Positions 1 to 8,572 of a DNA stretch of 64,000 bases are shown here, in pieces. Source of the DNA: Erysipelatoclostridium sp. AM42-17 (GTDB taxonomy: Bacteria; Bacillota_I; Bacilli_A; Erysipelotrichales; Coprobacillaceae). Location of the stretch: positions 4,159 to 68,158 of the forward strand of contig NZ_QUIN01000003.1 of the NCBI RefSeq assembly GCF_003480255.1. The letters are read 5' to 3'. A program made the position numbers and the translations under genes. The notes below the pieces were generated by a model. The model was not told the origin of the DNA. It worked only from the letters and a program-made list of their open reading frames with translations, and made no database searches. How positions within the stretch are numbered: the first letter of the stretch is position 1; each line of letters opens with the position of its first letter.

Positions 1-2
1 GT

Positions 3-560
3 TTATTCTATAAGGTTTTTATATTTTCTTACAATATGACTTAAACGCCCTACAATAATTAAATTCATTACACCATAAATAACTAATAATCCCCCAATAA
101 CATAAGAAACTGACATAATCGTATCAGGTGCCATAAAGAATAATACAATACCACAAATAATAACAATCCAAGATAATAAATAATCTATTTTAAATGTTTC
201 TTGTATAAAGGATCTCATAAATACATAGGCTTCTAAACAATAGATACCATCAATAATAATAAAGAGACTTAACATATATGAAAATAAAATTGTCATCGCT
301 GAAATATGTGTCAAAATAAATATTCCAATTACACATTTTATAATCCCATTTAATAATGTACTTGTAAGAAAGAAAGGTTCTAACCAAGAATGATAATAAT
401 AAACTAAATCTATCATTCCTTTTACAACAATATATATACCACAAATCATTGTAATGATTGTAAAAGAGTCATGAGGATTTACAATAAATAATAAACCTAT
501 TATCAAAGCAAGAATCGCATTCATTGCAAAACTCATTTTAATTTTATTTAATGTTTTCAT
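3..560 (-). CDS. DUF308/HdeD-like membrane protein
   Basis: A 185-residue, almost entirely hydrophobic protein with about six membrane segments. It contains three related units, each a G-[IL]-x-hydrophobic stretch, a short polar turn and then a Y/IxGxxxL segment, which is the internal-repeat layout of the DUF308/HdeD family. I place the start at the ATG at 560 rather than 569. On the coding strand an AGAAGGAG ribosome site directly abuts the 569 ATG but is 8-9 bases from the 560 ATG. It is transcribed divergently from the radical SAM gene across a 215-base region with two dyads. HdeD in E. coli is linked to acid resistance, but the family function is poorly defined, so none is assigned. The stop codon is the last thing before the window edge. 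Confidence 0.75.
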   Translation of the reverse strand: MKTLNKIKMSFAMNAILALIIGLLFIVNPHDSFTIITMICGIYIVVKGMIDLVYYYHSWLEPFFLTSTLLNGIIKCVIGIFILTHISAMTILFSYMLSLFIIIDGIYCLEAYVFMRSFIQETFKIDYLLSWIVIICGIVLFFMAPDTIMSVSYVIGGLLVIYGVMNLIIVGRLSHIVRKYKNLIE

Positions 561-631
561 TTTAAACATCTCCTTCTACTTTTAATATAGTCTTTTTTAT
601 TCAAGATGAAATAGATAATTTTAATGAAATA

Positions 632-674
632 ACTAAAATTTAGACAATCAGTATTAAAATGTCTAATTTTTGGT
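632..674. promoter_or_regulatory. Long inverted repeat, candidate operator
   Basis: Arms 632-646 and 660-674 match as inverted repeats at 13 of 15 positions (cores TAGACA and TGTCTA) around a 13-base spacer. The site lies between the divergent DUF308 and radical SAM genes. It has no terminator-like T-tract in a useful place, so a protein-binding operator is more likely than a terminator. The nearby TetR-type regulator is the obvious candidate ligand, but this is inference. Confidence 0.5.
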
Positions 675-711
675 TATATTCGTTTTTTTGTCTATTGTTG
701 TTATTTTAAAT

Positions 712-730
712 ATGACTATAAAATAGTCAT
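712..730. promoter_or_regulatory. Perfect 8-bp inverted repeat upstream of radical SAM gene
   Basis: ATGACTAT at 712-719 and ATAGTCAT at 723-730 form a perfect inverted repeat around AAA. It lies 45 bases before the radical SAM start codon and contains a TATAAA-like stretch, so a protein bound here could block a promoter. Operator function is inferred. Confidence 0.4.
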
Positions 731-775
731 GTAAAAAGAAATAATTCATATAATGATGTTTGAGGAGGAGTTAAC

Positions 776-2122
776 ATGAATGCATCAAATACTATCAAAA
801 AATACGGATTAGAAAAAGCTTTTCAATATATTTATAAAGATCCTGAACATAATATGATGAAAATTATGGATTGGGTTGATCGTTTTGCTGGCAATGAATC
901 TGAATCACAAAGAAAAATGGTACGTGAAGCCATGAATAATCCTGATCATCCTTATTATTCATTTATTAGAAAAATTATTAATGATGTTGATCCTCATGTC
1001 ATGCAAACACTTGCTAGTAATTTCTTTATTAATGCAGGTATTGATGGTTGGAAAAAACAAGAAGCATGTCGTAAAAAATATCAATGTAATATTCCTTGGA
1101 CTATTTTATTAGATCCTACTTCTGCTTGTAATTTACATTGTACTGGTTGTTGGGCTGCTGAATATGGAAACAAATTAAATCTCTCTTTTGATGAAATTGA
1201 TGATATTATCAATCAAGGTAAAAAGCTTGGTATTTATATGTATATTTATACTGGTGGTGAACCCCTGGTTAAAAAGAAAGATATCATTCAATTATGTAAA
1301 AAACATGATGATTGTATCTTCTTATGTTTTACTAATGCAACTTTAATTGATGAAGCATTTGCTGATGAAATGTTAGAAGTAGGAAATTTTGTTCCTGCTA
1401 TTTCTATTGAAGGATTTGAAAAAGCTACAGATGATCGTCGTGGTGCAGGAGTCTATCAAAAAGTTATCAAAGCCATGAAATTACTTCATGATAAAAAATT
1501 AGTTTTTGGTATTTCATCTTGTTACACCAGTGCAAACTTTGAATCTATAACATCTGAAGAATTTTATGATAGTTTAATTGAAATGGGAGCCTACTTTATT
1601 TGGTATTTCCATTATATGCCAGTAGGTAATGATGCTGCCCCTGAACTTATGCCTACTCCTAAGCAAAGAAAAGAAACATATGAACGTATTCGTCATTACC
1701 GTGCTACTAAACCATTGTTTGCTATGGATTTTCAAAATGATGCTGAATATGTAGGTGGATGTATTGCTGGAGGTCGTCGTTATTTACATATTAATGCTCA
1801 TGGAGATATTGATCCTTGTGTTTTTGTTCATTATTCTGACTCTAATATTCGTGAAAAAACATTACTTGAAGCTTTACAATCACCTATGTTAATGGCTTAT
1901 CATCAAAATCAACCATTTAATAAAAATATGTTACAACCATGCCCCATGTTAGAAAATCCTCAAATGTTAAGAAAAATGGTACATGATACACATGCTCAGT
2001 CAACTGATTTACAATCTCTAGAATCAGTAGACCATTTATGTAGTAAATGTGATGAATATGCTAAAAACTGGGAACCTGTTGCTGAGGAATTATGGAATAA
2101 TAACAAAGAAGATTCAATTTAA
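776..2122 (+). CDS. Radical SAM protein with C-terminal SPASM-like cysteines
   Basis: This 448-residue protein carries the radical SAM cluster motif CNLHCTGC (Cys118, Cys122, Cys125) and a GGEPL SAM-binding motif further on. A C-terminal region has additional cysteines (GGCIAGG, DPCVF, QPCPM and Cys422-x-x-Cys425), as expected for a SPASM-type auxiliary cluster domain. About 110 residues precede the radical SAM core and I do not recognise them as a known domain. No small precursor peptide is visible beside it, so a peptide-maturase role is not supported by context. The start is set by a strong GAGGAGG site. It is monocistronic, ending in a long hairpin shared with the convergent TetR gene. 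The substrate is unknown. Confidence 0.8.
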   Translation: MNASNTIKKYGLEKAFQYIYKDPEHNMMKIMDWVDRFAGNESESQRKMVREAMNNPDHPYYSFIRKIINDVDPHVMQTLASNFFINAGIDGWKKQEACRKKYQCNIPWTILLDPTSACNLHCTGCWAAEYGNKLNLSFDEIDDIINQGKKLGIYMYIYTGGEPLVKKKDIIQLCKKHDDCIFLCFTNATLIDEAFADEMLEVGNFVPAISIEGFEKATDDRRGAGVYQKVIKAMKLLHDKKLVFGISSCYTSANFESITSEEFYDSLIEMGAYFIWYFHYMPVGNDAAPELMPTPKQRKETYERIRHYRATKPLFAMDFQNDAEYVGGCIAGGRRYLHINAHGDIDPCVFVHYSDSNIREKTLLEALQSPMLMAYHQNQPFNKNMLQPCPMLENPQMLRKMVHDTHAQSTDLQSLESVDHLCSKCDEYAKNWEPVAEELWNNNKEDSI

Positions 2123-2149
2123 GATGACTCCTTAAATTGAATCTTCTTT
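2105..2149. terminator. Bidirectional terminator between radical SAM gene and tetR
   Basis: A perfect 19-bp stem (2105-2123 with 2131-2149) surrounds a 7-base loop and includes the stop codon of the radical SAM gene. T-rich sequence follows on the plus strand. The genes on both sides converge on it. Confidence 0.85.
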
Positions 2150-2161
2150 GTTTGTATTTAA

Positions 2162-2692
2162 CTATTGCCTAGGAAATCTTTCAAATAATTGACATATATT
2201 TTTAACAAATAATGATAAGTCATAATTTGTATCACTTTCTAACCAATCTAAAATAATACCTATTAATAGACATTTATATAGATGAACGATCATTTCCTTT
2301 TCTTGATTTGATATGGATATATAATGTGAATCTTGTTTCATGTATAAACGAACAACATGATAAGCCAAATGATCCGTATAACGCATAAAGTCATCTCTTT
2401 GAGATGAGAAATAAAGGTGTTTAAATGCTTCTTTACGTTTTATAAATTCTTCTGTTAGCGGAATTAAACATGTCAACGGTGAACCAAATTCATAATGTGT
2501 TTCGATGACTTCATCAACCCATCTTTTTACACTTTGTTGAGCTAAAGTAGGGATATCTTGAAAATGGTAATAAAACGTATTGCGATTAACTTCACAGCGT
2601 TCCACAATATTTTGAACTGTTATTTTATTAAATGGTTTTTCTTCTAATAATTGCCAAAATGATTCTATGATAGCTTCCTCTGTTCTGTTCAT
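2162..2692 (-). CDS. TetR/AcrR-family transcriptional regulator
   Basis: A 176-residue protein with a TetR-type N-terminal helix-turn-helix: residues 1-50 include KITVQNIVERCEVNRNTFYYHF, matching the family pattern of T-x2-I-x3-A/C-x-V-x2-x-T-F-Y-x-H-F. The C-terminal ligand domain is short, resembling the small dihydroxyacetone-kinase-activator branch (TetR_C). Its start follows the MscS stop codon by 9 bases, so it is probably the last gene of the mnmE-MscS transcript. The dyads at 632-674 and 712-730 upstream of the convergent radical SAM gene are plausible targets. The effector is unknown. Confidence 0.85.
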   Translation of the reverse strand: MNRTEEAIIESFWQLLEEKPFNKITVQNIVERCEVNRNTFYYHFQDIPTLAQQSVKRWVDEVIETHYEFGSPLTCLIPLTEEFIKRKEAFKHLYFSSQRDDFMRYTDHLAYHVVRLYMKQDSHYISISNQEKEMIVHLYKCLLIGIILDWLESDTNYDLSLFVKNICQLFERFPRQ

Positions 2693-2701
2693 TTATTTAC
2701 C

Positions 2702-3541
2702 TCATTCTTTATTAATGACTTCCATATGGGGATAAGGAATTTCAATTCCTGCTTGATTAAACTCATGAATAATTTCTTTTCTTAAATCAGATAACATATT
2801 AAAACCGGTAATATTATTTTTAGAATGAATTGTTGCTCTTAAAGCAATACCACTATCTTTAAAATCAATAATATGTACAGCAACTTTAGGTGCTCCCTTT
2901 CGTTTTTCTGCCTTTGTTCTACCATCTATTGATAATGGATGGGCTTCAGCTAATTTTTGAATAATAGAAATAGCTTGATCAATATCACTTTCATAAGCAA
3001 TATCCACAAACAAATGGTTAGCTTTTGTACGTTCTACCTGACTAATATTTTCTATCACTTCTTTATTCATAATTGTATTAGGAATAATGACTTGTGTCTT
3101 TTCTAAAGTTTCAATTACTGTATGTCTTAAACTGACATCAATGACTTTACCAGAGATATTTTGTTGTGGTAAATGAACAAAGTCTCCCTCTTTAAATGGT
3201 TTATAAGAAATAACCATTAACCCATTAATTAAATTACTTGCTGCTTCTTGACTGGCCAACCCAATCACGACTGCTAAGATTCCTCCTGAAGCAAGTAAAG
3301 CTTTAGCTAAAGAACTTAAAGCCTTAATCTCTCCTGAAATAATCGCAATCATAATAAATACAATAATTGTTTTTTTCATTCTCATTTGCGTATTATGATT
3401 TTCTGGCCATTTCTTACAAATAAATCGATTACATAATTTATTGATTCCAAAAATAATAACACTTGCAAATAAGATAGCCATTAAACCATTGATCATCCCA
3501 TTAACAAATAATCCATCAATTTGATTATAAATATTAATCAT
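2702..3541 (-). CDS. MscS-family small-conductance mechanosensitive channel
   Basis: A 279-residue membrane protein with three N-terminal membrane segments followed by the pore-lining and beta-domain region of MscS channels. The glycine/alanine-rich third helix (ALLASGGILAVVIGLASQEAASNLINGL) and the downstream GDFVHL and SGKVIDVSLRHTVIETL segments are typical of the family. It would release solutes during hypo-osmotic shock. It follows a small membrane protein and mnmE in one transcript and is followed closely by a TetR gene. Its position near mnmE echoes the neighbourhood of the origin in other Firmicutes. Confidence 0.9.
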   Translation of the reverse strand: MINIYNQIDGLFVNGMINGLMAILFASVIIFGINKLCNRFICKKWPENHNTQMRMKKTIIVFIMIAIISGEIKALSSLAKALLASGGILAVVIGLASQEAASNLINGLMVISYKPFKEGDFVHLPQQNISGKVIDVSLRHTVIETLEKTQVIIPNTIMNKEVIENISQVERTKANHLFVDIAYESDIDQAISIIQKLAEAHPLSIDGRTKAEKRKGAPKVAVHIIDFKDSGIALRATIHSKNNITGFNMLSDLRKEIIHEFNQAGIEIPYPHMEVINKE

Positions 3542-3549
3542 AACTTCAC

Positions 3550-3774
3550 CTACTTCTTTGATAAATAATATTTAGATAATAAATACAAGACAACACTTTG
3601 AAGCGCTGATACAATAAAAATCATCATACATGCATAAGTAATCCAATACAAAATCGTATTTCCTGTATTAATAGCATTAATAATGATAAAAATGATAAAA
3701 CTCATAATAGCTAGATTTCTTAAATATTTAAAAAATCTTAAAAAGCGATAACCTATTGCTTGATTTGTTTTCAT
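3550..3774 (-). CDS. Small two-helix membrane protein of unknown function
   Basis: A 74-residue protein with a basic N-terminus (RFLRFFKYLRN) and two predicted membrane helices, one around residues 21-40 and one around 44-66. Its start codon lies one base after the mnmE stop codon, and the MscS gene follows 8 bases after its own stop, so the three genes are translationally close-packed. I do not recognise the family. Conserved packing between mnmE and mscS would support it as a real gene; low coding complexity is the main doubt. Confidence 0.65.
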   Translation of the reverse strand: MKTNQAIGYRFLRFFKYLRNLAIMSFIIFIIINAINTGNTILYWITYACMMIFIVSALQSVVLYLLSKYYLSKK

Positions 3775-3775
3775 C

Positions 3776-5110
3776 TTATTTACCTATGCAGAATCTTTTA
3801 AAGAGTTCATCTAAAAGATCCTCTTTTGCCTGCTCTCCTAATATTTCTTTTAAGTTTTCCCAACTGTCATATAAATCTTCAACAATTAAATCTGTTGGAA
3901 TAGATTGATGCATAGCATCAATCGCTATTTGTAAAGATTGTTTTGCTTTTTCTAATAATTGAATTTGTCTAGCATTAGCTAAAATATCTTCAGTACCTGA
4001 AGTAATTTTACCTAAAGCAAACATTTCTTTCATTTTATCAATGAGTGGTTGAATATGATTTTGTTTAGCACTGATAGTAATACCATCTAAATCATTATTG
4101 GTTCCTTGATCTTCTTTATTTAAAACAATAATTCTTGTTGTATCTTTTGATAATTCTAATAATTCTTCATCCTCCTTAGTTAAAGGCTTTGAACCATCAA
4201 TCACTAATAAAACAAGATCAGCTCTTTTAATAAGTTCTTTAGACTTATTAACCCCGATACTTTCTACTACATCATTGGTTTCCCTAATTCCTGCAGTATC
4301 AATCATATTTAACACAATATTATCTAAACGAATTGATCCTTCTACAATATCTCTTGTTGTTCCAGCAATATCAGTCACAATTGCTTTATCTTCTTGTAAT
4401 AAAGCATTAAGTAAACTTGATTTCCCTACATTGGGTCTACCAATAATCACGGTAGAAATACCATCTTTTAATAAATGAACATTTTTAGAAGCATCTATAA
4501 TTTTATCCATCTTAGCTTGTAATTGTTCACTGCGTGGTAAGAGTTTTTGTGCTGTTAATTCTTCAACATCTTCATATTCAGGATAATCAATATTGACTTC
4601 TATTTGGGTAATAATTTGAATTAAATCTTCTCTTAAGTCTTCAATAAAATGACTAATATTTCCTTGAATTCCCTTTAAAGCTAACTCACTGGCATAATCA
4701 TTTTTAGCACTAATCAAATCACTAATTGCTTCAGCCTGTGATAAATCAATTCGCCCATTTAAAAAGGCTCTTTTGGAAAATTCCCCACGCTGGGCTAATC
4801 TAGCACCATATTTTAAACATACATTTAATACTTTTTGAGTAATAAAAATACCACCATGACAGTTTATTTCTACCATTTCTTCACCCGTAAAAGTCTTTTT
4901 ACCACGATAAATATTAACGAGAACTTCATCTACTTTTTTCCCTTGATCTTGAATATAACCATAAGTAATGGTATGACTTTCTTTATTTATTATTTTTCCC
5001 GTAAAAAATTGTTGAACAAATTCAATACTTCCTTTACCAGACAATCTTATCAGTGAGATTGCTGCTTCTAAACGTGATGTAGCTATCGCTACAATGATAT
5101 CTTCATTCAT
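3776..5110 (-). CDS. mnmE: tRNA modification GTPase MnmE (TrmE)
   Basis: With MnmG this enzyme installs the carboxymethylaminomethyl (or related) group on wobble uridine-34 of certain tRNAs. The 444-residue protein has the N-terminal tetrahydrofolate-binding domain (roughly 1-118), a helical domain and an inserted Ras-like GTPase domain. Visible GTPase motifs are GRPNVGKS (224-231), GTTRD (250-254), DTAG (271-274) and NKED. It ends in the conserved CxGK sequence with Cys441. Its usual partner mnmG is not next to it and is not in the window; the gene is also separated from the rnpA-yidC-jag cluster by about 7 kb of accessory genes. Confidence 0.97.
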   Translation of the reverse strand: MNEDIIVAIATSRLEAAISLIRLSGKGSIEFVQQFFTGKIINKESHTITYGYIQDQGKKVDEVLVNIYRGKKTFTGEEMVEINCHGGIFITQKVLNVCLKYGARLAQRGEFSKRAFLNGRIDLSQAEAISDLISAKNDYASELALKGIQGNISHFIEDLREDLIQIITQIEVNIDYPEYEDVEELTAQKLLPRSEQLQAKMDKIIDASKNVHLLKDGISTVIIGRPNVGKSSLLNALLQEDKAIVTDIAGTTRDIVEGSIRLDNIVLNMIDTAGIRETNDVVESIGVNKSKELIKRADLVLLVIDGSKPLTKEDEELLELSKDTTRIIVLNKEDQGTNNDLDGITISAKQNHIQPLIDKMKEMFALGKITSGTEDILANARQIQLLEKAKQSLQIAIDAMHQSIPTDLIVEDLYDSWENLKEILGEQAKEDLLDELFKRFCIGK

Positions 5111-5173
5111 TTAAAAACCGCCTTTCTTCAAAAGATTATAACTTATTTATATATTAATATACAATAAAAAAAT

Positions 5174-5207
5174 ACATCTCTTACTTTGGTGTTTAAGTAA
5201 GAGATGT
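5174..5207 (-). terminator. Terminator of the amino-acid ABC operon
   Basis: A perfect 13-bp stem (5174-5186 with 5195-5207) and 8-base loop lie just after the stop of the second permease gene. On the minus strand the hairpin is followed by ATTTTTTTATTG, a typical rho-independent tail. Confidence 0.85.
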
Positions 5208-5211
5208 AGGA

Positions 5212-5919
5212 TTAATTCAAGGCTTGTTTTAATTTATATTTCTTATTTTTCTTTCTTTTATCTGATGATAAATATCTGACAAGACATGATAGTAAGAAAT
5301 TAACAATGAAGTATACTAAGACAATAATAGCATAACATGCGATTTTATCTTGTACAGTAATATAATTTGCCATCACTGCTCTTGCTTGATACATAAAATC
5401 TGCAATAGCAATGGTACTTAAATAAGATGTATCTTTAATAATAGTAATAAGAGTTGAAAGTAATTGAGGAATCAACATTTTTACTGCTTGAGGAATAATA
5501 ATATATCTTAATGTTTGTACAAAAGTAAATCCTTGTGATTGAGCTGCTTCAAATTGACCAACGGGAATAGAGTTAATACCGGAACGAATTTGTTCACATA
5601 ATATGGAAGCAAAGAAACATACAAACATGGCAATAACAGCAGTATAGGGTTGGATCCCAAAGGCTCTTGTAAGAGCAAATCTAGCAAATAACAACCATAA
5701 TAATAAAGGTGTATTTCTAAATATTTCAACATAAATAATAACTAACGATTTAATGATTTTAGAACCATAATTTCTAGCAATCGCTAATATTAAACCTAAG
5801 ATAAAACTAAGAAGAATATTGATTATCGAAAATTGTAATGTAAGTAATAAACCTTTAAGTAAATAATTAATATTAGCGGATGTTAAGATATGGGAAAAAC
5901 TATGAAGCATTCTCAACAC
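5212..5919 (-). CDS. Polar amino-acid ABC transporter permease (second)
   Basis: A 235-residue membrane protein of the His/Glu/Gln/Arg/opine permease family. It has about five helices and the cytoplasmic coupling-loop signature EAAQSQGF...IIIPQAVKMLIPQL, which docks the ATPase. It overlaps the end of the first permease gene by 20 bases, so the two are translated together and probably form a heterodimeric channel. It is the last gene of a four-gene importer operon and is followed by a strong terminator. Confidence 0.9.
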   Translation of the reverse strand: MLRMLHSFSHILTSANINYLLKGLLLTLQFSIINILLSFILGLILAIARNYGSKIIKSLVIIYVEIFRNTPLLLWLLFARFALTRAFGIQPYTAVIAMFVCFFASILCEQIRSGINSIPVGQFEAAQSQGFTFVQTLRYIIIPQAVKMLIPQLLSTLITIIKDTSYLSTIAIADFMYQARAVMANYITVQDKIACYAIIVLVYFIVNFLLSCLVRYLSSDKRKKNKKYKLKQALN

Positions 5920-6634
5920 CTCCTGGTATTTTTTCTTTTCTTACTTTTTTAACTTTTTTTGTAGCATATCCTTCTTTAACCTTGTTTTCTAAATAACGAG
6001 ATAAACAAGTTAAAGGATAACAAGCAATAAAGTAAATCATAGCGGCAATAATATAAGCAGGTCCACAATGTCCTGAATAAGATGTCCATACTTCTGCTTG
6101 ATACATCAAATCAGCTACAGCAATACATTGTAAAATTGATGAATTTTTGACAATCCCTACAATTTGAGTTGTAAGTGATGGCACCATTTTTCTTAAAGCT
6201 TGTGGTAAAATAATATAACGCATTGTATCTACATAACTAAATCCTTGTGATAACGCTGCTTCACTTTGTCCTTTAGGTATTGATTCAATACCAGAACGAA
6301 CAATTTCACACATATAAGCTCCATGATAAACTCCTAAAACAATTGTTCCTATTGTCATAGCGTCAACTGTTTTACCAAAGATATAAGGAGAAAAAGCATA
6401 TAAGAAGAATAATAATATTAAAATTGGCGTGTTTTGGAACAATTCAACAAAGGCTCTTGATATTCCTTTTAATAGAATATGTTTACTTGTTCCCATTAAA
6501 CCTAGGATAACACCAATGATTAAGGAAATGATCATCGCAAATAAGGATGCGACTAAACTAACTTTTAGAAAAGATCCAATAAATGCTGGTAATTGCCCTA
6601 ATGCATCTGAAAACCCTGATAATAAGATTTGCAT
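5900..6634 (-). CDS. Polar amino-acid ABC transporter permease (first)
   Basis: A 244-residue membrane protein with the same permease signature (EAALSQGF...IILPQALRKMVPSL). It starts 6 bases after the binding-protein stop codon and overlaps the next permease gene. It ends in a strongly basic tail (KKVKKVRKEK), compatible with a cytoplasmic C-terminus. Two distinct permeases plus one binding protein and one ATPase match the GlnHMPQ or PEB1-type glutamate/aspartate/glutamine importers. Substrate specificity cannot be read from the permeases. Confidence 0.9.
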   Translation of the reverse strand: MQILLSGFSDALGQLPAFIGSFLKVSLVASLFAMIISLIIGVILGLMGTSKHILLKGISRAFVELFQNTPILILLFFLYAFSPYIFGKTVDAMTIGTIVLGVYHGAYMCEIVRSGIESIPKGQSEAALSQGFSYVDTMRYIILPQALRKMVPSLTTQIVGIVKNSSILQCIAVADLMYQAEVWTSYSGHCGPAYIIAAMIYFIACYPLTCLSRYLENKVKEGYATKKVKKVRKEKIPGGVENAS

Positions 6635-6640
6635 AAGCTT

Positions 6641-7576
6641 TTACTCACTTTTTCCATGATGATATGGACCATATTTTAAATCTAAATCAGTTGGTGCTTT
6701 TTGTGAAGGATATCCACAAGCTTTAAACCATTTATTCATTTGTCCTGATTTCCAGAATTTTTTAATTTCAGATTGAATAAAGGCTGTAAATTCTTTATCT
6801 TCTCCATCTGTCGCTGTTTTATAACGAGTGATAATACCTAAAGGTTGTGGTTCAAAATTATCTCCTACAGTTTCACCTAAGATTTCATATTTATTTGTTT
6901 TATAAGCAAATAATTGCGTATAATCACAACAATATCCATCTACCACTCCTGAATCTAATGCGATTAAAACTTCATCATTCGTATTAAATTCTTTAAATTC
7001 AACATTGTTTTCAAAATTAGTTAAACCTAATGTTTCTTTAGCGTATTTAATTAAGGCATCTTTAGATGTTGTTCCTAAAAGAACCCCAATAATAACTTTA
7101 GACCCTTTATCTTTAAATCCTTTAACCCCTGTTGGAAAAGCCCCTTTCTTTGTCATAACAGATACTGGATCATTAAAGTATGAACTAGAGAAGTTCCATG
7201 ATTTGGCTCTTTCTTGTGTAATTGTTACACTTGCTGCTGAAAAATCTAATGTTCCTTCATCTAACATAGATGTACGTGTTTTAGCGTTAACCTTAGTAAA
7301 ATCTACATCTATTTTATCTACTTTTTCTTTCTTGGCGATATCTTTAGCGATTTGTTCGCTTATCATGATTTCTAAACCATCTAGTTTACCGGTTTTAGTA
7401 TTTTCTAAAGCGAAACCTAATTTATTTTCTGATACCCCTACTTTTAATGTTCCTCTTGATGCAATTTGTTCTAAAACTGATCCCCCTGAACTACTTGAAC
7501 TACTACATCCAACAATAGATAACATCATTACTCCTACTGTGATTCCTGTTGCTAATTTTTTAGTCCACTTCATCAT
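6641..7576 (-). CDS. Amino-acid ABC transporter substrate-binding lipoprotein
   Basis: An extracellular family-3 solute-binding protein of up to 311 residues. It begins with a lipoprotein signal peptide and lipobox (LSIVGC, with the Cys about residue 24), then a serine-rich linker. The mature N-terminus (IASRGTLKVGVSENKLGFALENTKTGKLDGLEI) is typical of acidic or polar amino-acid receptors such as PEB1/GlnH. Two adjacent ATG codons follow a GGGGG site; the second, three bases in, has the better spacing. The C-terminus YHHGKSE is unusual but short. I favour glutamate, aspartate or glutamine as ligand, with low certainty. Confidence 0.92.
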   Translation of the reverse strand: MMKWTKKLATGITVGVMMLSIVGCSSSSSSGGSVLEQIASRGTLKVGVSENKLGFALENTKTGKLDGLEIMISEQIAKDIAKKEKVDKIDVDFTKVNAKTRTSMLDEGTLDFSAASVTITQERAKSWNFSSSYFNDPVSVMTKKGAFPTGVKGFKDKGSKVIIGVLLGTTSKDALIKYAKETLGLTNFENNVEFKEFNTNDEVLIALDSGVVDGYCCDYTQLFAYKTNKYEILGETVGDNFEPQPLGIITRYKTATDGEDKEFTAFIQSEIKKFWKSGQMNKWFKACGYPSQKAPTDLDLKYGPYHHGKSE

Positions 7577-7586
7577 ATTTTCCCCC

Positions 7587-8312
7587 TTAATTTCTAATAA
7601 TTTTACTTAAAAAGTCTTTAGCTCGATCAGTTTTAGGATGAGCAAAGAATTCTTTAGGTGTTCCCTCTTCAATGACTTGACCATCATCCATAAAAATGAC
7701 TCGATCTGCAACGGCTTCTGCAAACCCCATTTCATGGGTTACACAAATCATTGTAATATTTTCTTTAGCTAGATTGACCATGACATCTAATACCTCTTGA
7801 ACCATTTCTGGATCTAGAGCACTTGTTGGTTCATCAAATAAAATAATTTTTGATTTTGTACATAATGCTCTGGCAATAGCGACTCTTTGTTGTTGACCAC
7901 CAGATAATTCTTCTGGATATGCATGAGCTTTATTAGCGAGACCAACTTTTTCTAGCATCTGCAATCCTAATTCTTCAGCATCCCACTTACTCATCTTTTT
8001 GAGTTTCATTGGTGCTAATGTTAAATTATCTAAAACTGTCATATGTGGATAAAGATTAAACTGTTGAAATACCATTGAGATATTATCTCTGACTAATCTT
8101 GTTCTGGTTTTCTTTGTCATTTCTTCACCGTTAATAAAAATCCTTCCTTCTGTTGGTTCTTCTAAAAAATTAACACAACGAATAGTTGTTGATTTACCTG
8201 AACCAGAAGGACCTAAGATAACAAGTTTTTCCCCTTCTTTAACACGTATATTGACATTTTTTAAAACATGATTGTCTCCAAAATATTTATCGACCCCTTC
8301 TATTTTAATCAT
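7587..8312 (-). CDS. Polar amino-acid ABC transporter ATPase
   Basis: A 241-residue ATPase of the GlnQ/HisP type with Walker [10 protein letters not shown] (34-42), signature LSGGQQQR, Walker B IILFDEP and the D-loop SALDPE. I use the internal ATG at 8312, because AGAGGGGTGATAAC precedes it with good spacing; an upstream extension to 8345 would run into the -10 region of the promoter. It is the first gene of the importer operon, with a near-consensus promoter just upstream. The order ATPase, binding protein, permease, permease is complete. Confidence 0.95.
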   Translation of the reverse strand: MIKIEGVDKYFGDNHVLKNVNIRVKEGEKLVILGPSGSGKSTTIRCVNFLEEPTEGRIFINGEEMTKKTRTRLVRDNISMVFQQFNLYPHMTVLDNLTLAPMKLKKMSKWDAEELGLQMLEKVGLANKAHAYPEELSGGQQQRVAIARALCTKSKIILFDEPTSALDPEMVQEVLDVMVNLAKENITMICVTHEMGFAEAVADRVIFMDDGQVIEEGTPKEFFAHPKTDRAKDFLSKIIRN

Positions 8313-8343
8313 GTTATCACCCCTCTTTTTTTTATTTAAGTTC

Positions 8344-8371
8344 ATTATACAAGAGGAAATTATTTTGTCAA
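8344..8371 (-). promoter_or_regulatory. Sigma-A promoter of amino-acid ABC operon
   Basis: On the minus strand a perfect TTGACA (8366-8371) and a perfect TATAAT (8344-8349) are 16 bases apart, about 30 bases before the ATPase start. A palindrome abuts the -35 element. Confidence 0.85.
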
Positions 8372-8401
8372 TAATTATTTATCACTTTGATAAATGATTA
8401 T
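8371..8401. promoter_or_regulatory. Palindromic candidate operator upstream of ABC promoter
   Basis: Arms 8371-8383 and 8389-8401 form an inverted repeat with 12 of 13 matches (ATAATTATTTATC type) around a 5-base centre. It touches the -35 element of the ABC operon promoter. Bases 8368-8386 recur with one mismatch at 12359-12377 at the same place relative to the promoter of the aminotransferase operon. The shared site suggests a common regulator. Confidence 0.55.
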
Positions 8402-8518
8402 AACATTAATTATTATATTTATACTAATCTATATCTTTATGATCCTCATTATCCTTTATGTTGCTTGATATAGCTTATTTTTATTATATAGATAATATTT
8501 TATTAAAATGATAATTAG

Positions 8519-8547
8519 TTGTTAATACATACTGATTATGATATACT
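8519..8547 (+). promoter_or_regulatory. Promoter of ketopantoate reductase gene
   Basis: TTGTTA (8519-8524) and TATACT (8542-8547) are separated by 17 bases, with a TGA extended -10 just before TATACT. The start codon is 26 bases downstream. Confidence 0.55.
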
Positions 8548-8572
8548 TTTCGATAAATAAAGGAGGGAGAAA

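Noticed and set aside
7005..7610. A 201-residue open frame on the plus strand
   Set aside because: It is antisense to the substrate-binding protein gene, which has a clear lipobox and family motifs; no ribosome site or family features.
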